Counted from the first letter of the stretch, positions 45,369 to 57,747 are shown. The stretch: DNA of 64,000 bases from Enterobacter chuandaensis (GCF_003594915.1 NZ_QZCS01000008.1:62001-126000), one strand, 5' to 3'. The notes: generated by a model not told the origin, from the letters alone. Translations and numbers: made by a program.

Positions 45369-47555
45369 ATGTCCGATCGTATTTCGAGAGACGTGATTAA
45401 TGCGCTTATTGCGGGTCACTTTGCCGACCCCTTTTCTGTGCTAGGGATGCACCGTACAGAGGCCGGACTGGAAGTTCGTGCGCTGTTACCGGATGCAACA
45501 GAAGTGTGGGTTATCGAACCCAAAACCGGCCGCAAGGTGGGTAATCTGGAATGCCTCGACTCGCGTGGCTTCTTCTCGGGCGTGATGCCCCGCCGTAAAA
45601 ACCCCTTTCGTTACCAGCTCGCCGTCATCTGGCACGGCCAGCAAAACCTGATTGACGATCCCTATAGCTTCGGCCCGCTCTTAAAAGAGATGGACGCCTG
45701 GCTGCTGTCCGAAGGGACCCATTTACGCCCTTACGAAACGCTGGGTGCCCATGCGGATACCATGGACGGTATCACCGGCACGCGCTTTTCCGTATGGGCG
45801 CCAAACGCCCAGCGCGTCTCCGTCGTCGGGCAGTTCAACTACTGGGACGGACGTCGTCACCCCATGCGCCTGCGTCGGGAAACCGGCATCTGGGAGCTGT
45901 TTATCCCCGGCGCGCACAACGGTCAGCTCTACAAATTTGAGATGATCGATGCCAACGGCAAGCTGCGTATTAAATCCGACCCGTACGCCTTTGAGGCAGA
46001 GCTGCGCCCGAATACCGCCTCGCTGATTTGCGGGCTGCCGGAAAAGGTTGTCCAGACGGAAGAGCGCAAGCAGGCCAACCGCTTCGATGCGCCGATCTCC
46101 GTTTATGAGGTGCATCTCGGCTCGTGGCGTCGTCACACCGATAACAACTTCTGGCTGAGCTATCGCGAGCTGGCGGACCAGCTGGTGCCGTACGCCAAAT
46201 GGATGGGCTTTACCCACCTGGAGCTGCTGCCGGTTAACGAGCACCCGTTCGACGGCAGCTGGGGCTATCAGCCTACCGGGCTGTATGCACCTACTCGCCG
46301 TTTCGGTACCCGCGATGACTTCCGCTATTTTATCGATGCCGCGCACGCCGCCGGGCTGAACGTGATCCTCGACTGGGTGCCGGGCCATTTCCCGTCGGAT
46401 GATTTTGCGCTGGCAGAGTTCGACGGCACGAAGCTGTACGAGCACAGCGACCCGCGCGAAGGCTATCACCAGGACTGGAACACGCTGATCTACAACTACG
46501 GTCGCCGTGAAGTGTCGAACTATCTGGTCGGGAACGCGCTGTACTGGATCGAGCGTTTCGGCATTGATGCCCTGCGCGTGGATGCGGTGGCCTCAATGAT
46601 CTACCGCGACTACAGCCGCAAAGAGGGGGAGTGGATCCCGAACGAGTATGGTGGCCGTGAAAACCTGGAAGCGATTGAGTTTCTGCGCAACACCAACCGC
46701 ATCATCGGTGAGCAGGTGGAAGGCGCCGTGACCATGGCGGAAGAGTCCACCGACTTCCCGGGCGTTTCCCGTCCACCGTCAATGGGCGGTCTGGGCTTCT
46801 GGTACAAGTGGAACCTCGGCTGGATGCACGACACGCTCGACTATATGAAGCTCGACCCGGTCTATCGTCAGTATCACCACGATAAGCTCACCTTCGGGCT
46901 GCTCTACAACTACACCGAAAACTTCATGCTGCCGCTGTCGCACGATGAAGTGGTGCACGGCAAGAAATCCATTCTCGACCGCATGCCGGGCGACCCGTGG
47001 CAGAAATTTGCCAACCTGCGCGCCTACTACGGCTGGATGTTCGCCTTCCCGGGCAAAAAGCTGCTGTTTATGGGCAATGAGTTCGCCCAGGGGCGCGAGT
47101 GGAACCACGACGCCAGCCTCGACTGGCACCTGCTGGAAGGCGCGGACAACTGGCACCACGGCGTGCAGCGTCTGGTGCGCGATCTGAACCTGACCTACCG
47201 CCACCACAAAGCGCTGCACGAGCTGGACTTCGATCCGTACGGCTTTGAATGGCTGGTGGTGGACGACCACGAGCGCTCGGTGTTTGTCTTTGTGCGCCGC
47301 GACAAAGCGGGTAACGAGATCATCGTTGCCAGCAACTTTACCCCGGTGCCGCGCGAACACTATCGCTTCGGCATTAACCAGCCGGGTAAATGGCGCGAAA
47401 TTCTCAATACCGACTCCATGCACTACCACGGCAGTAACGCCGGTAACGGCGGGCTGGTGCAAAGCGATGCCATCGAAAGCTACGGGCGTCCAAACTCCCT
47501 GAGCCTGACGCTGCCGCCGCTTGGCACCATCTGGCTGGTGCGGGAGGGCGAATGA
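45369..47555 (+). CDS. glgB: 1,4-alpha-glucan branching enzyme
   Basis: GH13 enzyme that makes the alpha-1,6 branches of glycogen. I use ATG 45369 ([13 protein letters not shown]), 8 nt after CAGGA; this gives 728 residues, the E. coli length, while ATG 45360 overlaps the ribosome site. The N-terminal carbohydrate-binding modules come first. The catalytic barrel carries the Asp of [10 protein letters not shown], the Glu of [10 protein letters not shown] and the Asp of [10 protein letters not shown]. It is the first gene of glgBXCAP and overlaps glgX by 4 nt. Confidence 0.97.
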   Translation: MSDRISRDVINALIAGHFADPFSVLGMHRTEAGLEVRALLPDATEVWVIEPKTGRKVGNLECLDSRGFFSGVMPRRKNPFRYQLAVIWHGQQNLIDDPYSFGPLLKEMDAWLLSEGTHLRPYETLGAHADTMDGITGTRFSVWAPNAQRVSVVGQFNYWDGRRHPMRLRRETGIWELFIPGAHNGQLYKFEMIDANGKLRIKSDPYAFEAELRPNTASLICGLPEKVVQTEERKQANRFDAPISVYEVHLGSWRRHTDNNFWLSYRELADQLVPYAKWMGFTHLELLPVNEHPFDGSWGYQPTGLYAPTRRFGTRDDFRYFIDAAHAAGLNVILDWVPGHFPSDDFALAEFDGTKLYEHSDPREGYHQDWNTLIYNYGRREVSNYLVGNALYWIERFGIDALRVDAVASMIYRDYSRKEGEWIPNEYGGRENLEAIEFLRNTNRIIGEQVEGAVTMAEESTDFPGVSRPPSMGGLGFWYKWNLGWMHDTLDYMKLDPVYRQYHHDKLTFGLLYNYTENFMLPLSHDEVVHGKKSILDRMPGDPWQKFANLRAYYGWMFAFPGKKLLFMGNEFAQGREWNHDASLDWHLLEGADNWHHGVQRLVRDLNLTYRHHKALHELDFDPYGFEWLVVDDHERSVFVFVRRDKAGNEIIVASNFTPVPREHYRFGINQPGKWREILNTDSMHYHGSNAGNGGLVQSDAIESYGRPNSLSLTLPPLGTIWLVREGE

Positions 47556-49525
47556 CGCAGCTCACGGCAGGTAAACCCGAACCGCTCGGGGCGAGCTTTG
47601 ACGGAAAGGGGGTGAACTTCACGCTCTTTTCTGCTCATGCGGAACGGGTGGAACTCTGTGTGTTTGACGGGGAAGGTAACGAGCACCGTTACGATTTACC
47701 GGCGCGCACGGGAGATACCTGGCATGGCTACCTGGCCGGAGGACGGCCAGGAATGCATTACGGTTTTCGCGTTCACGGCCCCTGGGTGCCTTCTCAGGGG
47801 CACTGGTTTAACCCGGCGAAGCTGCTGATTGACCCGTGCGCGCACCGCGTGGACGGCGAGTTTAAAGACGACCCGCTGTTCCACGTTGGCTACGGCGAAC
47901 CTGACCACCGCGACAGCGCGTCCGTCGCGCCCAAAAGCGTGGTGGTGCACGATCTCTACGACTGGGAAGACGATGCCCCGCCGCGCACGCCGTGGGGCAA
48001 CACCGTCATTTATGAAGCGCACGTCAAAGGGCTGACGTATCTGCACCCGTCGATCCCTAAAGAGATGCGTGGCACCTACAAAGCGCTTGGGCATCCGACG
48101 ATGGTCGCTTACCTGACGCACTTAGGCATCACCGCGCTGGAGCTACTGCCCGTGGCGCATTTCGCCAGCGAACCGCGTCTACAGCGTCTTGGGTTAAGCA
48201 ACTACTGGGGCTACAACCCGCTGGCGATGTTCGCCCTTGACCCACGCTATGCCGCCCATCCGGAAAAGGCGCGGGATGAGTTTCGCGATGCGGTGAAGGC
48301 GCTTCACGCGGCGGGCATTGAGGTCATTCTGGACGTGGTCTTGAACCACAGTGCGGAAAGCGATCTTGACGGTCCGACGCTCTCACAGCGCGGAATCGAT
48401 AACCGTAGCTATTATTGGATCAGGGACGACGGCGATTACGAGAACTGGACCGGGTGCGGTAACACCCTCAACCTCAGTCATCCGGCGGTCACGCATTACG
48501 CGTATGAATGCCTGAAATACTGGGTTGAGACGTACCACGTGGACGGTTTTCGTTTCGACCTGGCGCCAGTGATGGGGCGTACCCCGGCGTTCAGCCAGCA
48601 GGCGCCGCTGTTTGAGGCGATAAAAAACTGTCCGGTGCTTTCACAGGTGAAGCTCATCGCAGAGCCGTGGGACATTGGTGAGGGTGGTTATCAGGTGGGA
48701 AACTTCCCGCCGCTGTTTGCCGAGTGGAACGACCACTACCGCGACGCTATCCGCCGCTTCTGGCTGGCGCGCGATCTGTCGCTGGGGGAGTTCGCCGGAC
48801 GCTTTGCCGCTTCAAGCGATCTCTTTAAGCGCGACGGCAAACGTCCGTCGGCCACCGTTAATCTGGTGACGGCGCACGACGGTTTCACGCTGCGCGACTG
48901 TGTTTGTTTCAATCAGAAACACAATGAGGCAAACGGCGAAGAGAATCGCGATGGGACTAACAATAACCATAGCTTTAACCATGGTATAGAAGGGTTAGGC
49001 GGAAGTCTGGATGTGATCGAGCGGCGACGCGCCAGCGTTCATGCGCTGCTGACGACGCTTTTGCTGTCGCAGGGCACGCCGATGCTGCTGGCGGGCGACG
49101 AGCACGGCCACAGCCAGCACGGCAACAACAACGCCTATTGCCAGGACAACACCCTGACCTGGCTCGACTGGGGAGAGGCGAACAGCGGGTTGACCCATTT
49201 CACCGCGGCGCTGATCCACCTTCGCCAGCAGATCCCCGCCCTTACCGCCGACCGCTGGTGGGAGGAGGGCGACGGCAACGTTAGCTGGCTGAATAAAGAC
49301 GCGCAGCCGTTGAGCGCGCAAGAGTGGCAACACGGCATCACCTGCCTGCAAATCCTGCTCTCGGATAAGTGGCTGGTGACGCTGAACGCGACGGACGACG
49401 TCGCAGAGATTGTTTTACCTGACGGGGAGTGGCGAGCTGTTCCCCCCTTTGCCGGAGCGGATAATCCGGTAGTAATGGCTGTCTGGCACGGGCCTGCGCA
49501 CGGAGTGTGCGTATTCCAAAGATGA
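47552..49525 (+). CDS. glgX: glycogen debranching enzyme
   Basis: GH13 isoamylase-type enzyme that cleaves alpha-1,6 branches of limit dextrins during glycogen breakdown. The 657 residues match E. coli GlgX. A CBM48-like domain comes first, then the catalytic segments [13 protein letters not shown] (nucleophile Asp), [14 protein letters not shown] (Glu acid) and [12 protein letters not shown] (Asp). glgC starts 17 nt after it. Confidence 0.97.
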   Translation: MTQLTAGKPEPLGASFDGKGVNFTLFSAHAERVELCVFDGEGNEHRYDLPARTGDTWHGYLAGGRPGMHYGFRVHGPWVPSQGHWFNPAKLLIDPCAHRVDGEFKDDPLFHVGYGEPDHRDSASVAPKSVVVHDLYDWEDDAPPRTPWGNTVIYEAHVKGLTYLHPSIPKEMRGTYKALGHPTMVAYLTHLGITALELLPVAHFASEPRLQRLGLSNYWGYNPLAMFALDPRYAAHPEKARDEFRDAVKALHAAGIEVILDVVLNHSAESDLDGPTLSQRGIDNRSYYWIRDDGDYENWTGCGNTLNLSHPAVTHYAYECLKYWVETYHVDGFRFDLAPVMGRTPAFSQQAPLFEAIKNCPVLSQVKLIAEPWDIGEGGYQVGNFPPLFAEWNDHYRDAIRRFWLARDLSLGEFAGRFAASSDLFKRDGKRPSATVNLVTAHDGFTLRDCVCFNQKHNEANGEENRDGTNNNHSFNHGIEGLGGSLDVIERRRASVHALLTTLLLSQGTPMLLAGDEHGHSQHGNNNAYCQDNTLTWLDWGEANSGLTHFTAALIHLRQQIPALTADRWWEEGDGNVSWLNKDAQPLSAQEWQHGITCLQILLSDKWLVTLNATDDVAEIVLPDGEWRAVPPFAGADNPVVMAVWHGPAHGVCVFQR

Positions 49526-49542
49526 TAAAAAAGGAGTTAGTC

Positions 49543-50838
49543 ATGGTTAGATTAGAGAAGAACGATCCGTTAATGTTGGCGCGCCAGCTACCATTAAAAA
49601 CAGTTGCCCTGATACTCGCGGGCGGGCGTGGTACCCGTCTGAAAGATTTGACCATCAAGCGCGCCAAGCCGGCCGTTCACTTTGGTGGTAAGTTCCGCAT
49701 TATCGACTTTGCGCTCTCCAACTGCCTGAACTCGGGCATTCGCCGCATTGGCGTCATTACGCAGTATCAGTCGCACACGCTGGTGCAGCACATCCAGCGC
49801 GGCTGGTCATTCTTCAGCGAAGAGATGAACGAGTTTGTCGATCTGCTCCCGGCGCAGCAGCGCGTTCACGGGGAGAACTGGTACCGCGGCACGGCGGATG
49901 CGGTGACCCAGAACCTCGACATCATTCGCCGCTACAACGCGGAATACATCGTCATCCTCGCGGGGGACCACATCTACAAGCAAGATTACTCCCACATGCT
50001 GATCGACCACGTTGAAAAAGGGGCGCGCTGCACCGTGGCGTGTCTGCCGGTGCCCGTTGCGGAAGCAACCGCGTTTGGCGTGATGCATGTAGATGGCGAC
50101 GACAAGATTATCGACTTCGTTGAAAAACCGGCGAACCCGCCAACCATGCCAGGCGACGACACCAAATCGCTCGCCAGCATGGGGATCTATGTCTTTGATG
50201 CAGATTATCTTTATGAGCTGCTGGAAGAAGACGACAAAGACGAAAGCTCCAGCCACGACTTCGGTAAAGACATCATCCCGAAAATTACCAAAGCTGGCAT
50301 GGCGTATGCACATCCCTTCCCGCTGTCCTGCGTGCAGTCTGACCCGAATGCGGAGCCTTACTGGCGCGATGTGGGAACCCTGGAAGCGTACTGGAAAGCC
50401 AACCTCGATCTGGCATCCGTGACGCCTGAGCTGGATATGTACGACCAGAACTGGCCAATTCGCACCCATATGGAATCGCTGCCGCCGGCGAAGTTCGTCC
50501 AGGATCGCTCCGGTAGCCATGGCATGACCCTGAACTCGCTGGTTTCCGGCGGGTGCATCATCTCCGGTTCTGTGGTGGTGCAGTCCGTGCTGTTCCCGCG
50601 CGTGCGTATAAACTCATTCTGTAATATCGATTCGGCGGTTCTGCTGCCGGATGTCTGGGTAGGGCGTTCGTGTCGTCTGCGTCGCTGCGTGATCGACCGT
50701 GCCTGCGTCATTCCTGAAGGAATGGTGATTGGTGAAAACGCGGAAGAAGACGCGCGTCGCTTCTACCGTTCTGAAGAGGGGATCGTGTTAGTCACACGGG
50801 AAATGTTGCGGAAGCTGCAGATCAAACAGGAGCGATGA
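49543..50838 (+). CDS. glgC: glucose-1-phosphate adenylyltransferase
   Basis: ADP-glucose pyrophosphorylase, the committed and allosterically controlled step of glycogen synthesis (fructose-1,6-bisphosphate activates, AMP inhibits). Start ATG 49543 follows AAGGAG and gives 431 residues, the E. coli length. The nucleotide-binding motif is [15 protein letters not shown], and [18 protein letters not shown] contains the activator-site Lys. The C-terminal part is a left-handed beta-helix. The stop overlaps the glgA ATG by 1 nt. Confidence 0.97.
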   Translation: MVRLEKNDPLMLARQLPLKTVALILAGGRGTRLKDLTIKRAKPAVHFGGKFRIIDFALSNCLNSGIRRIGVITQYQSHTLVQHIQRGWSFFSEEMNEFVDLLPAQQRVHGENWYRGTADAVTQNLDIIRRYNAEYIVILAGDHIYKQDYSHMLIDHVEKGARCTVACLPVPVAEATAFGVMHVDGDDKIIDFVEKPANPPTMPGDDTKSLASMGIYVFDADYLYELLEEDDKDESSSHDFGKDIIPKITKAGMAYAHPFPLSCVQSDPNAEPYWRDVGTLEAYWKANLDLASVTPELDMYDQNWPIRTHMESLPPAKFVQDRSGSHGMTLNSLVSGGCIISGSVVVQSVLFPRVRINSFCNIDSAVLLPDVWVGRSCRLRRCVIDRACVIPEGMVIGENAEEDARRFYRSEEGIVLVTREMLRKLQIKQER

Positions 50839-52271
50839 TGCAGGTTTTACACGTATGTTCTGAGATGTTCCCGTTGTTAAAAACGGGCGGCCTGGCGGAT
50901 GTTCTTGGTGCATTACCCGCGGCGCAAATCGCCGGTGGAGTCGATACCCGCGTCCTGCTGCCCGCCTTCCCGGATATCCGGCGCGGCATTCCCGATGCAA
51001 AGGTCGTGACGCGCCGTGAAACCTTTGCCGGACGCATCACCCTGCTGTTTGGACATTACAACGGCGTAGGGATTTACCTGATCGACGCGCCGCACCTGTA
51101 CGACCGTCCGGGCAGCCCGTATCACGATACGAACCTGTTCGCCTACACCGACAACGTGCTGCGCTTTGCGCTGCTCGGCTGGGTGGGGGCAGAGATGGCC
51201 GTCGGGCTGGATCCTTTCTGGCGTCCGGATGTCGTCCACGCGCACGACTGGCACGCCGGGCTGGCGCCTGCGTATCTGGCGGCGAAAGGGCATCCGGCCA
51301 AATCGGTCTTTACTGTGCACAACCTCGCGTATCAGGGCATGTACTACGCCCATCATATGAATGACATCGATCTGCCATGGTCGTTCTATAACATGCACGG
51401 TCTGGAGTTTAACGGGCAGATCTCGTTCCTGAAGGCGGGGCTGTACTACGCCGACCACATCACGGCGGTGAGCCCAACCTACGCGCGTGAAATCACCCAG
51501 CCGGAGTTTGGCTACGGTCTGGAAGGGCTGCTGCTGCAGCGCCACCGTGAAGGCCGCCTGTCGGGTATTCTGAACGGCGTGGATGAGCAGATCTGGAGCC
51601 CGGAAACCGATCTCCTGCTGGCCGCGCGCTATGGCCGCGACTCCGTGGAAGACAAAGCGGAAAACAAACGCCAGCTGCAGATTGCAATGGGGCTGAAGGT
51701 CAACGACAAGGTGCCGCTGTTTGCGGTGGTCAGCCGCCTGACCAGCCAGAAAGGGCTGGATCTGGTGCTGGAGGCGCTGCCAGGGTTACTGGAGCAGGGC
51801 GGCCAGCTGGCGCTGCTCGGCGCGGGTGACCCGGTGCTGCAGGAAGGTTTCCTCGCCGCCGCGGCGGAACATCCGGGGCAGGTGGGCGTGCAGATTGGCT
51901 ATCACGAAGCGTTCTCGCACCGCATCATGGGCGGTGCGGACGTGATTCTGGTGCCGAGCCGGTTTGAGCCCTGCGGCCTGACGCAGCTCTACGGCCTGAA
52001 ATACGGCACCCTGCCGCTGGTGCGCCGCACGGGCGGGCTGGCAGATACGGTGTCGGATAGCTCTCTGGAAAACCTGGCGGACGGCATCGCCAGCGGCTTT
52101 GTCTTTGAAGACAGTAACGCCTGGTCGCTGCTTCGGGCGATTCGGCGTGCTTTCGTCTTGTGGTCCCGTCCATCCCTGTGGCGTTACGTTCAGCGTCAGG
52201 CGATGTCCATGGACTTTAGCTGGCACGTTGCGGCGCAGTCCTACCGCGACCTTTATCAACGCTTGATGTAA
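50838..52271 (+). CDS. glgA: glycogen synthase
   Basis: GT5 enzyme that extends alpha-1,4-glucan from ADP-glucose. The 477 residues start [19 protein letters not shown], with the ADP-glucose-binding KTGGL at 15-19. The C-terminal domain has [18 protein letters not shown] and the second [10 protein letters not shown] motif. The start is the second of two adjacent ATGs, overlapping the glgC stop. glgP follows after 18 nt. Confidence 0.97.
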   Translation: MQVLHVCSEMFPLLKTGGLADVLGALPAAQIAGGVDTRVLLPAFPDIRRGIPDAKVVTRRETFAGRITLLFGHYNGVGIYLIDAPHLYDRPGSPYHDTNLFAYTDNVLRFALLGWVGAEMAVGLDPFWRPDVVHAHDWHAGLAPAYLAAKGHPAKSVFTVHNLAYQGMYYAHHMNDIDLPWSFYNMHGLEFNGQISFLKAGLYYADHITAVSPTYAREITQPEFGYGLEGLLLQRHREGRLSGILNGVDEQIWSPETDLLLAARYGRDSVEDKAENKRQLQIAMGLKVNDKVPLFAVVSRLTSQKGLDLVLEALPGLLEQGGQLALLGAGDPVLQEGFLAAAAEHPGQVGVQIGYHEAFSHRIMGGADVILVPSRFEPCGLTQLYGLKYGTLPLVRRTGGLADTVSDSSLENLADGIASGFVFEDSNAWSLLRAIRRAFVLWSRPSLWRYVQRQAMSMDFSWHVAAQSYRDLYQRLM

Positions 52272-52289
52272 CGAGGCGAAGTTACTGAT

Positions 52290-54737
52290 ATGAATGCTCC
52301 ATTTAGCTACTCTTCCCCCACGCTCAGCGTTGAGGCGTTAAAGCACTCCATCGCCTACAAGCTGATGTTCACCATCGGGAAAGATCCGGTCATTGCCAAC
52401 AAGCACGAATGGCTGAACGCCACGCTGTTTGCGGTGCGAGACCGTATGGTCGAACGCTGGCTGCGCTCTAACCGCGCCCAGCTTTCGCAGGAGACGCGGC
52501 AGGTTTACTACCTGTCGATGGAATTTTTGATTGGCCGCACCCTTTCTAACGCGCTGCTGTCGCTGGGTATTTACGACGACGTCAAAACCGCGCTGGAAGA
52601 GATGGGGCTGGATTTAGAAGAGCTGATTGACGAAGAGAACGACCCGGGGCTGGGCAACGGTGGTCTGGGGCGTCTTGCCGCCTGCTTCCTCGACTCGCTG
52701 GCGACGCTGGCGCTGCCGGGCCGCGGGTACGGCATTCGCTACGACTACGGCATGTTCAAGCAGAACATCGTTGACGGTCGTCAGAAAGAGTCCCCGGACT
52801 ACTGGCTGGAATATGGCAACCCGTGGGAATTCAAGCGCCACAACACGCGCTACAAGGTGCGCTTTGGCGGACGTATTCAGCAGGAAGGGAAAAAATCCCG
52901 CTGGGTGGAAACCGAAGAGATCCTCGCCGTGGCCTATGACCAGATCATCCCCGGCTACGACACCGACGCGACCAACACCCTGCGCCTGTGGAACGCCCAG
53001 GCGAGCAGCGAGATCAACCTCGGCAAATTTAACCAGGGCGACTACTTTGCGGCGGTGGAAGATAAAAACCACTCCGAGAATGTCTCCCGCGTGCTGTACC
53101 CGGATGATTCAACCTACTCCGGGCGCGAGCTGCGCCTGCGCCAGGAGTATTTCCTTGTCTCCGCAACGATTCAGGATATCCTCAGCCGCCACCATCAGCT
53201 GCATAAGACCTACGCCAACCTGGCCGAGAAGACGGCGATTCACCTCAACGACACCCATCCGGTGCTCTCCATTCCTGAGCTGATGCGCCTGCTGATTGAC
53301 GAGCATAAGTTCAGCTGGGACGACGCGTTTGAGGTAACGTGTCAGGTGTTCTCTTACACCAACCACACCCTGATGAGTGAAGCGCTGGAGACCTGGCCGG
53401 TGGACATGCTCGGCAAAATCCTGCCGCGCCACCTGCAGATTATCTTCGAGATCAACGACTACTTCCTCAAGACGCTGCAGGAGCAGTACCCGAACGATAC
53501 CGGCCTGCTGAGCCGTGCCTCGATCATTGATGAATCTAACGGTCGCCGCGTGCGCATGGCGTGGCTGGCGGTGGTGATCAGCCACAAGGTCAACGGGGTG
53601 TCTGAGCTGCACTCGAACCTGATGGTGCAGTCCCTGTTCGCTGATTTCGCGAAGATCTTCCCGACGCGTTTCTGCAACGTGACCAACGGCGTTACGCCAC
53701 GCCGCTGGCTGGCGCTGGCCAACCAGCCGCTCTCTGACGTACTGGATGAGAATATCGGTCGCACCTGGCGCACCGATTTGAGCCAGCTGAGCGAGCTTGA
53801 ACAGCACATTGATTTCCCGACGGTGAACAAGGCCGTGCGTGAAGCCAAGCTGCTGAACAAAAAACGTCTCGCGGTCTGGCTGGCGATGCATCTCAACGTG
53901 GTGGCAAACCCGAAAGCGCTGTTTGACGTGCAGATCAAGCGTATCCACGAGTACAAGCGTCAGTTGATGAACGTGCTGCATGTGATCACCCATTACAACC
54001 GCATTAAGGCCGATCCGACCGCAGAGTGGGTGCCGCGCGTGAAGATCTTCGCCGGTAAGGCCGCGTCCGCCTACTACATGGCGAAACACATTATTCACCT
54101 GATCAACGACGTGGCGAAGGTAGTGAACCAGGATCCGGATATTGGCGACAAGCTGAAGGTGGTGTTCATCCCGAACTACAGCGTGAGCCTGGCGCAGCTG
54201 ATCATCCCGGCGGCGGATCTCTCCGAGCAGATCTCCACGGCGGGGACGGAAGCGTCCGGCACCAGTAACATGAAGTTCGCCCTCAACGGCGCGCTGACTA
54301 TCGGCACCCTGGACGGCGCGAACGTCGAGATGCTGGAGCACGTAGGGGAAGAGAATATCTTTATCTTCGGCAATACCACGGAAGAAGTGGAGGCGCTGCG
54401 GAGAAAAGGCTACTCCCCGCGTGAGTTCTACGAAGGGGATGAAGAGCTACGTCAGGTCCTGACGCAGATTGCGACCGGTGTGTTCAGCCCCGACGAGCCG
54501 GGCCGCTATCGCGATCTGGTGGACTCGCTGATTAACTTTGGCGACCACTATCAGGTGCTGGCGGATTATCGCAGCTACGTGGACTGTCAGGATAAGGTGG
54601 ACGAGCTGTACCGTCAGCAGGAGAAGTGGACCAGCGCGGCGATGCATAATATCGCCAATATGGGCTATTTCTCGTCTGACAGGACCATCAAGGAGTATGC
54701 CGAGAATATCTGGCATATTGATCCGGTGCGGTTGTAA
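52290..54737 (+). CDS. glgP: glycogen phosphorylase
   Basis: GT35 phosphorylase that releases glucose-1-phosphate from glycogen ends. It has 815 residues, as in E. coli. The PLP-linked Lys662 lies in [14 protein letters not shown], and [19 protein letters not shown] is the conserved N-terminal motif. It is the last gene of glgBXCAP; two REP palindromes follow before the convergent glpD. A paralogue, malP, lies about 7 kb downstream. Confidence 0.97.
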   Translation: MNAPFSYSSPTLSVEALKHSIAYKLMFTIGKDPVIANKHEWLNATLFAVRDRMVERWLRSNRAQLSQETRQVYYLSMEFLIGRTLSNALLSLGIYDDVKTALEEMGLDLEELIDEENDPGLGNGGLGRLAACFLDSLATLALPGRGYGIRYDYGMFKQNIVDGRQKESPDYWLEYGNPWEFKRHNTRYKVRFGGRIQQEGKKSRWVETEEILAVAYDQIIPGYDTDATNTLRLWNAQASSEINLGKFNQGDYFAAVEDKNHSENVSRVLYPDDSTYSGRELRLRQEYFLVSATIQDILSRHHQLHKTYANLAEKTAIHLNDTHPVLSIPELMRLLIDEHKFSWDDAFEVTCQVFSYTNHTLMSEALETWPVDMLGKILPRHLQIIFEINDYFLKTLQEQYPNDTGLLSRASIIDESNGRRVRMAWLAVVISHKVNGVSELHSNLMVQSLFADFAKIFPTRFCNVTNGVTPRRWLALANQPLSDVLDENIGRTWRTDLSQLSELEQHIDFPTVNKAVREAKLLNKKRLAVWLAMHLNVVANPKALFDVQIKRIHEYKRQLMNVLHVITHYNRIKADPTAEWVPRVKIFAGKAASAYYMAKHIIHLINDVAKVVNQDPDIGDKLKVVFIPNYSVSLAQLIIPAADLSEQISTAGTEASGTSNMKFALNGALTIGTLDGANVEMLEHVGEENIFIFGNTTEEVEALRRKGYSPREFYEGDEELRQVLTQIATGVFSPDEPGRYRDLVDSLINFGDHYQVLADYRSYVDCQDKVDELYRQQEKWTSAAMHNIANMGYFSSDRTIKEYAENIWHIDPVRL

Positions 54738-54744
54738 AAACAAA

Positions 54745-54814
54745 GCCCGGTGGCGCTGCGCTTACCGGGCCTACGGGATCGAGTAGGCCGGGTAAGGCGG
54801 AGCCGCCACCCGGC
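54745..54814. repeat. pair of opposed REP palindromes (BIME-like) between glgP and glpD
   Basis: Unit 1 (54745-54770) is GCCCGGT...ACCGGGC. Unit 2 (54787-54814) is GCCGGGT...ACCCGGC in the opposite orientation, followed by seven T residues. The two are linked by CTAC...GTAG. The T-run lets unit 2 end glgP transcripts. Confidence 0.85.
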
Positions 54815-54823
54815 TTTTTTTAT

Positions 54824-56332
54824 TTACGACGCCAGCGACAATTCACGCTTTCCCGCATGCTGCTGCAACCACTGTGCCACGCGAGACTGCTGCTCGGCAT
54901 TCAGCCACATCCCTTCTTTAGTACGACGCCAGACGGCATCTTCGAGACGGCGAACCCACTCGTGCTCAACCAGGTAGCGCAACTCGGCCTCATACAGCTC
55001 GTGGCCGAAATGTTCACCCAGATCGGCGAGCGCTTTCGCGTCGCCCAGGAACAGCTCGGTATTGCTGCCGTAGGTGCGGGCGTAGTGACGCGCCATCCCT
55101 TCGGTAATGAACGGGAAGCGACGGCGCAGCTTCGCGGCGTAATCGTCGCGGTTACCGCCGATATCCCCGCCGGGCAGCACCGCCTCTTTGGTCCACGCCG
55201 GGCCAATGCCTTTGTAGTATGGCGCCAGTTTTTCCAGCGCGTGCTCGGCCAGCTTGCGGTAGGTGGTCAGCTTGCCGCCAAACACCGACAGCAGCGGCGC
55301 CTGTCCATCTACGTCGTGGATATCGAGCGTGTAGTCGCGGGTGATGGCCTGCGGTGAGTCAGACTCGTCATCGCACAGCGGACGCACGCCGGAGTAGGTC
55401 CAGACCACGTCATCGCGTGACAGCTGTTTCTTAAAGTGTGCGTTATACACTTTCAACAGGTAGTTCACTTCGCTCTCGTCGATCTCGACGTTTTTCGGGT
55501 CGCCTTTGTACTCCACGTCGGTGGTGCCGATAATGGAGAACTCGTCCATCCACGGGATCACAAACACGATGCGTTTATCTTCGTTCTGCAGAATGTAGGC
55601 CTGCTTCTGGGTATGCACGCGCGGCACCACAATGTGGCTGCCTTTAATCAGGCGGATGCCGTACGGGGAAGGCAGATGCATGCCGTCGTCGAAGAACTGC
55701 TTCACCCACGGACCGGTGGCGTTCACCAGGCCGCGCGCTTTCCAGCTGAATTTCTCGCCGGTATCGATGTCTTCCGCTTCCACAATCCACAGGCCGTTTT
55801 CACGACGAGCGGCGGTCGCGCGGGTGCGGGTTTTCACCTCGCCGCCTTTCTTCTCGACCATCTGCGCATTCGCCAGCACCAGGCGCGCATCGTCCACCCA
55901 GCAGTCGGAATATTCGAAACCGCGCACGATTTCAGGCTTAAGGACCGATTCTGAGCCAAAACGCAAACCGTTCGAGCCCGGCAGGCTGGTGCGTTTACCC
56001 AGGTGATCGTACATAAACAGGCCGATGCGGATCATCCATGCCGGACGCAGGTGCGGGCGGTGAGGCAGGCGGAAGCGCATCGGGATCGCCAGATGCGGGG
56101 CCATTTTCAGCAGCACTTCACGTTCGGCCAGCGCTTCGCTGACCAGGCGGAATTCGTAGTGTTCCAGGTAGCGCAGGCCACCGTGGATCAGCTTGGAGCT
56201 GGCGGACGACGTCGCGCAGGCGAGATCGTTAGCTTCCAGCATCAGCACGGATAAACCGCGTCCTGCGGCATCAACCGCAATACCGGCACCGTTGATGCCA
56301 CCGCCTATCACAATCAGATCTTTGGTTTCCAT
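54824..56332 (-). CDS. glpD: aerobic glycerol-3-phosphate dehydrogenase
   Basis: Membrane-associated FAD enzyme that oxidises glycerol-3-phosphate to DHAP and feeds electrons to ubiquinone. Start ATG 56332 (METKDLIVIGGGINGAG) gives 502 residues (501 in E. coli); the frame from 56347 adds five codons. The FAD motif is GGGINGAG, and SSASSKLIHGGLRYLE and FGGKLTTYRKLAE are conserved. It is divergent from glpEGR. Tandem GlpR operators and a CRP-like site lie just upstream. Confidence 0.97.
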   Translation of the reverse strand: METKDLIVIGGGINGAGIAVDAAGRGLSVLMLEANDLACATSSASSKLIHGGLRYLEHYEFRLVSEALAEREVLLKMAPHLAIPMRFRLPHRPHLRPAWMIRIGLFMYDHLGKRTSLPGSNGLRFGSESVLKPEIVRGFEYSDCWVDDARLVLANAQMVEKKGGEVKTRTRATAARRENGLWIVEAEDIDTGEKFSWKARGLVNATGPWVKQFFDDGMHLPSPYGIRLIKGSHIVVPRVHTQKQAYILQNEDKRIVFVIPWMDEFSIIGTTDVEYKGDPKNVEIDESEVNYLLKVYNAHFKKQLSRDDVVWTYSGVRPLCDDESDSPQAITRDYTLDIHDVDGQAPLLSVFGGKLTTYRKLAEHALEKLAPYYKGIGPAWTKEAVLPGGDIGGNRDDYAAKLRRRFPFITEGMARHYARTYGSNTELFLGDAKALADLGEHFGHELYEAELRYLVEHEWVRRLEDAVWRRTKEGMWLNAEQQSRVAQWLQQHAGKRELSLAS

Positions 56333-56344
56333 AACACCCTCATG

Positions 56345-56384
56345 CACTTTCGTTAAAGCTCAAAAATGTTCGATATCGCTCATA
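56345..56384 (-). promoter_or_regulatory. two tandem GlpR operators at glpD
   Basis: Two 20-bp sites abut exactly. The distal one (56365-56384) is AATGTTCGATATCGCTCATA, close to the GlpR consensus WATGTTCGWTAWCGAACATW. The proximal one (56345-56364) is weaker, with TTCGTTAAAGCTCA as its core. Tandem operators also occur at E. coli glpD. The repressor gene glpR is in this window at 57748. Confidence 0.8.
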
Positions 56385-56429
56385 ATAGCAAAGGAACGCG
56401 CTTTTGGTAACATCAAAAAAACAATTTAG

Positions 56430-56445
56430 AGTGATATGGATAACA
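56430..56445 (-). promoter_or_regulatory. candidate CRP site at glpD
   Basis: AGTGA-N6-TAACA matches TGTGA-N6-TCACA at 8 of 10 positions and lies 46 bp upstream of the GlpR operators. CRP activates glpD in E. coli. The site could also serve the divergent glpEGR. Confidence 0.5.
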
Positions 56446-56520
56446 TAATGGCGTTTACCCGCCGCCAGGACGTACACTACGGGGTAAAATCTTGTCGTTG
56501 ACCACTGTAAAGAGAACACC

Positions 56521-56853
56521 ATGGATCAGTTTGAATGTATTAACGTAGAAGAAGCCCATCAGAAGATGCACCAGGGAAAAGCGGTGCTGGTGGACATCCG
56601 CGATCCGCAGAGTTTTGCGATGGGCCACACGCCGGGCGCGTTCCATCTCACCAACGACTCATTAGGCGCGTTTATGCGCGATAACGACTTTGAAACGCCC
56701 GTTATGGTCATGTGCTACCACGGCAACAGCAGCAAAGGCGCGGCGCAGTACCTGATTCAGCAAGGCTATGACGCGGTATACAGCGTCGACGGCGGCTTCG
56801 ATGCCTGGCATCGTCATTTCCCGGCAGAAGTGGAATACGCGTTTGAGCGCTAA
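56521..56853 (+). CDS. glpE: thiosulfate sulfurtransferase GlpE
   Basis: Single-domain cytosolic rhodanese, 110 residues (108 in E. coli). The active-site loop is [10 protein letters not shown] with Cys65. It moves sulfane sulfur from thiosulfate to cyanide or thioredoxin in vitro; its role in glycerol metabolism is unclear, although it heads the glpEGR operon. It is divergent from glpD. glpG follows after 47 nt. Confidence 0.95.
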   Translation: MDQFECINVEEAHQKMHQGKAVLVDIRDPQSFAMGHTPGAFHLTNDSLGAFMRDNDFETPVMVMCYHGNSSKGAAQYLIQQGYDAVYSVDGGFDAWHRHFPAEVEYAFER

Positions 56854-56900
56854 TCCCGCTATACTGTCCCCTTTTGTGTGGAAATAAGCGACCGCTGCCC

Positions 56901-57731
56901 ATGTTGATGATCACCTCTTTTACCAACCCGCGCGTCGCCCAGGCGTTTGTCGACTATATGGCGACGCAGGGCGTTATTCTGACCATCCAGCAACATACTC
57001 AGACCGACGTCTGGCTGGCCGACGAGAGCCAGGCAGGGCGGGTAAACGAGGAGCTGGCGCGTTTCCTTGAGAACCCCGGCGACCCGCGCTATCTGGCGGC
57101 AAGCTGGCAGTCCGGCCAGACCGGCAGTGGACTTCACTACAGCCGTTTTCCCTTCCTTGCCACGATTCGCGAGCGCGCGGGCCCGTTTACGCTGCTGCTG
57201 ATGGCGGCCTGCATTATTGTCTTCATTATTATGAACGTGGTGGGCGACCAGAGCGTGATGATCGCGCTGGCGTGGCCGTACGATCCGTCGCTGGATTTCG
57301 ACGTCTGGCGCTATTTCACCCACGCGCTGATGCACTTCTCGGTAATGCATATCCTCTTTAACCTGCTGTGGTGGTGGTATCTCGGCGGTATCGTTGAGAA
57401 GCGGCTCGGCAGCGGCAAGCTGATTGTTATCACGATTATCAGCGCCCTGCTGAGCGGCTATGTGCAGCATAAATTCAGCGGCCCGTGGTTCGGTGGGCTG
57501 TCTGGCGTGGTATACGCCCTGATGGGCTACGTCTGGCTTCGCGGGGAGCGCGACCCGGAAAGCGGCATCTATTTACAACGCGGATTAATAGCCTTTGCGT
57601 TAATATGGCTAATTGCCGGATGGTTTGATCTGTTTGGTATGTCTATCGCCAATGGTGCGCACGTCACCGGCCTGGCTGTCGGGCTGGCAATGGCAATGGC
57701 CGACACGCTCCATGCGCGAAAACGAACATAA
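56901..57731 (+). CDS. glpG: rhomboid intramembrane serine protease
   Basis: Inner-membrane protease that cleaves transmembrane substrates. Start ATG 56901 ([20 protein letters not shown]) gives 276 residues, the E. coli length; the frame from 56874 adds an unsupported leader. A soluble N-terminal domain (about 1-90) precedes six helices. The catalytic dyad is Ser201 in [12 protein letters not shown] and His254 in NGAHVTG. glpR follows after 16 nt. Confidence 0.96.
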   Translation: MLMITSFTNPRVAQAFVDYMATQGVILTIQQHTQTDVWLADESQAGRVNEELARFLENPGDPRYLAASWQSGQTGSGLHYSRFPFLATIRERAGPFTLLLMAACIIVFIIMNVVGDQSVMIALAWPYDPSLDFDVWRYFTHALMHFSVMHILFNLLWWWYLGGIVEKRLGSGKLIVITIISALLSGYVQHKFSGPWFGGLSGVVYALMGYVWLRGERDPESGIYLQRGLIAFALIWLIAGWFDLFGMSIANGAHVTGLAVGLAMAMADTLHARKRT

Positions 57732-57747
57732 TTTTCAGGGATAATTG

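Noticed and set aside
53109..54341. 410-codon open frame antisense to glgP
   Set aside because: Same reasoning: the coding strand has full GlgP homology, and the antisense product is His/Arg/Val-rich without motifs.
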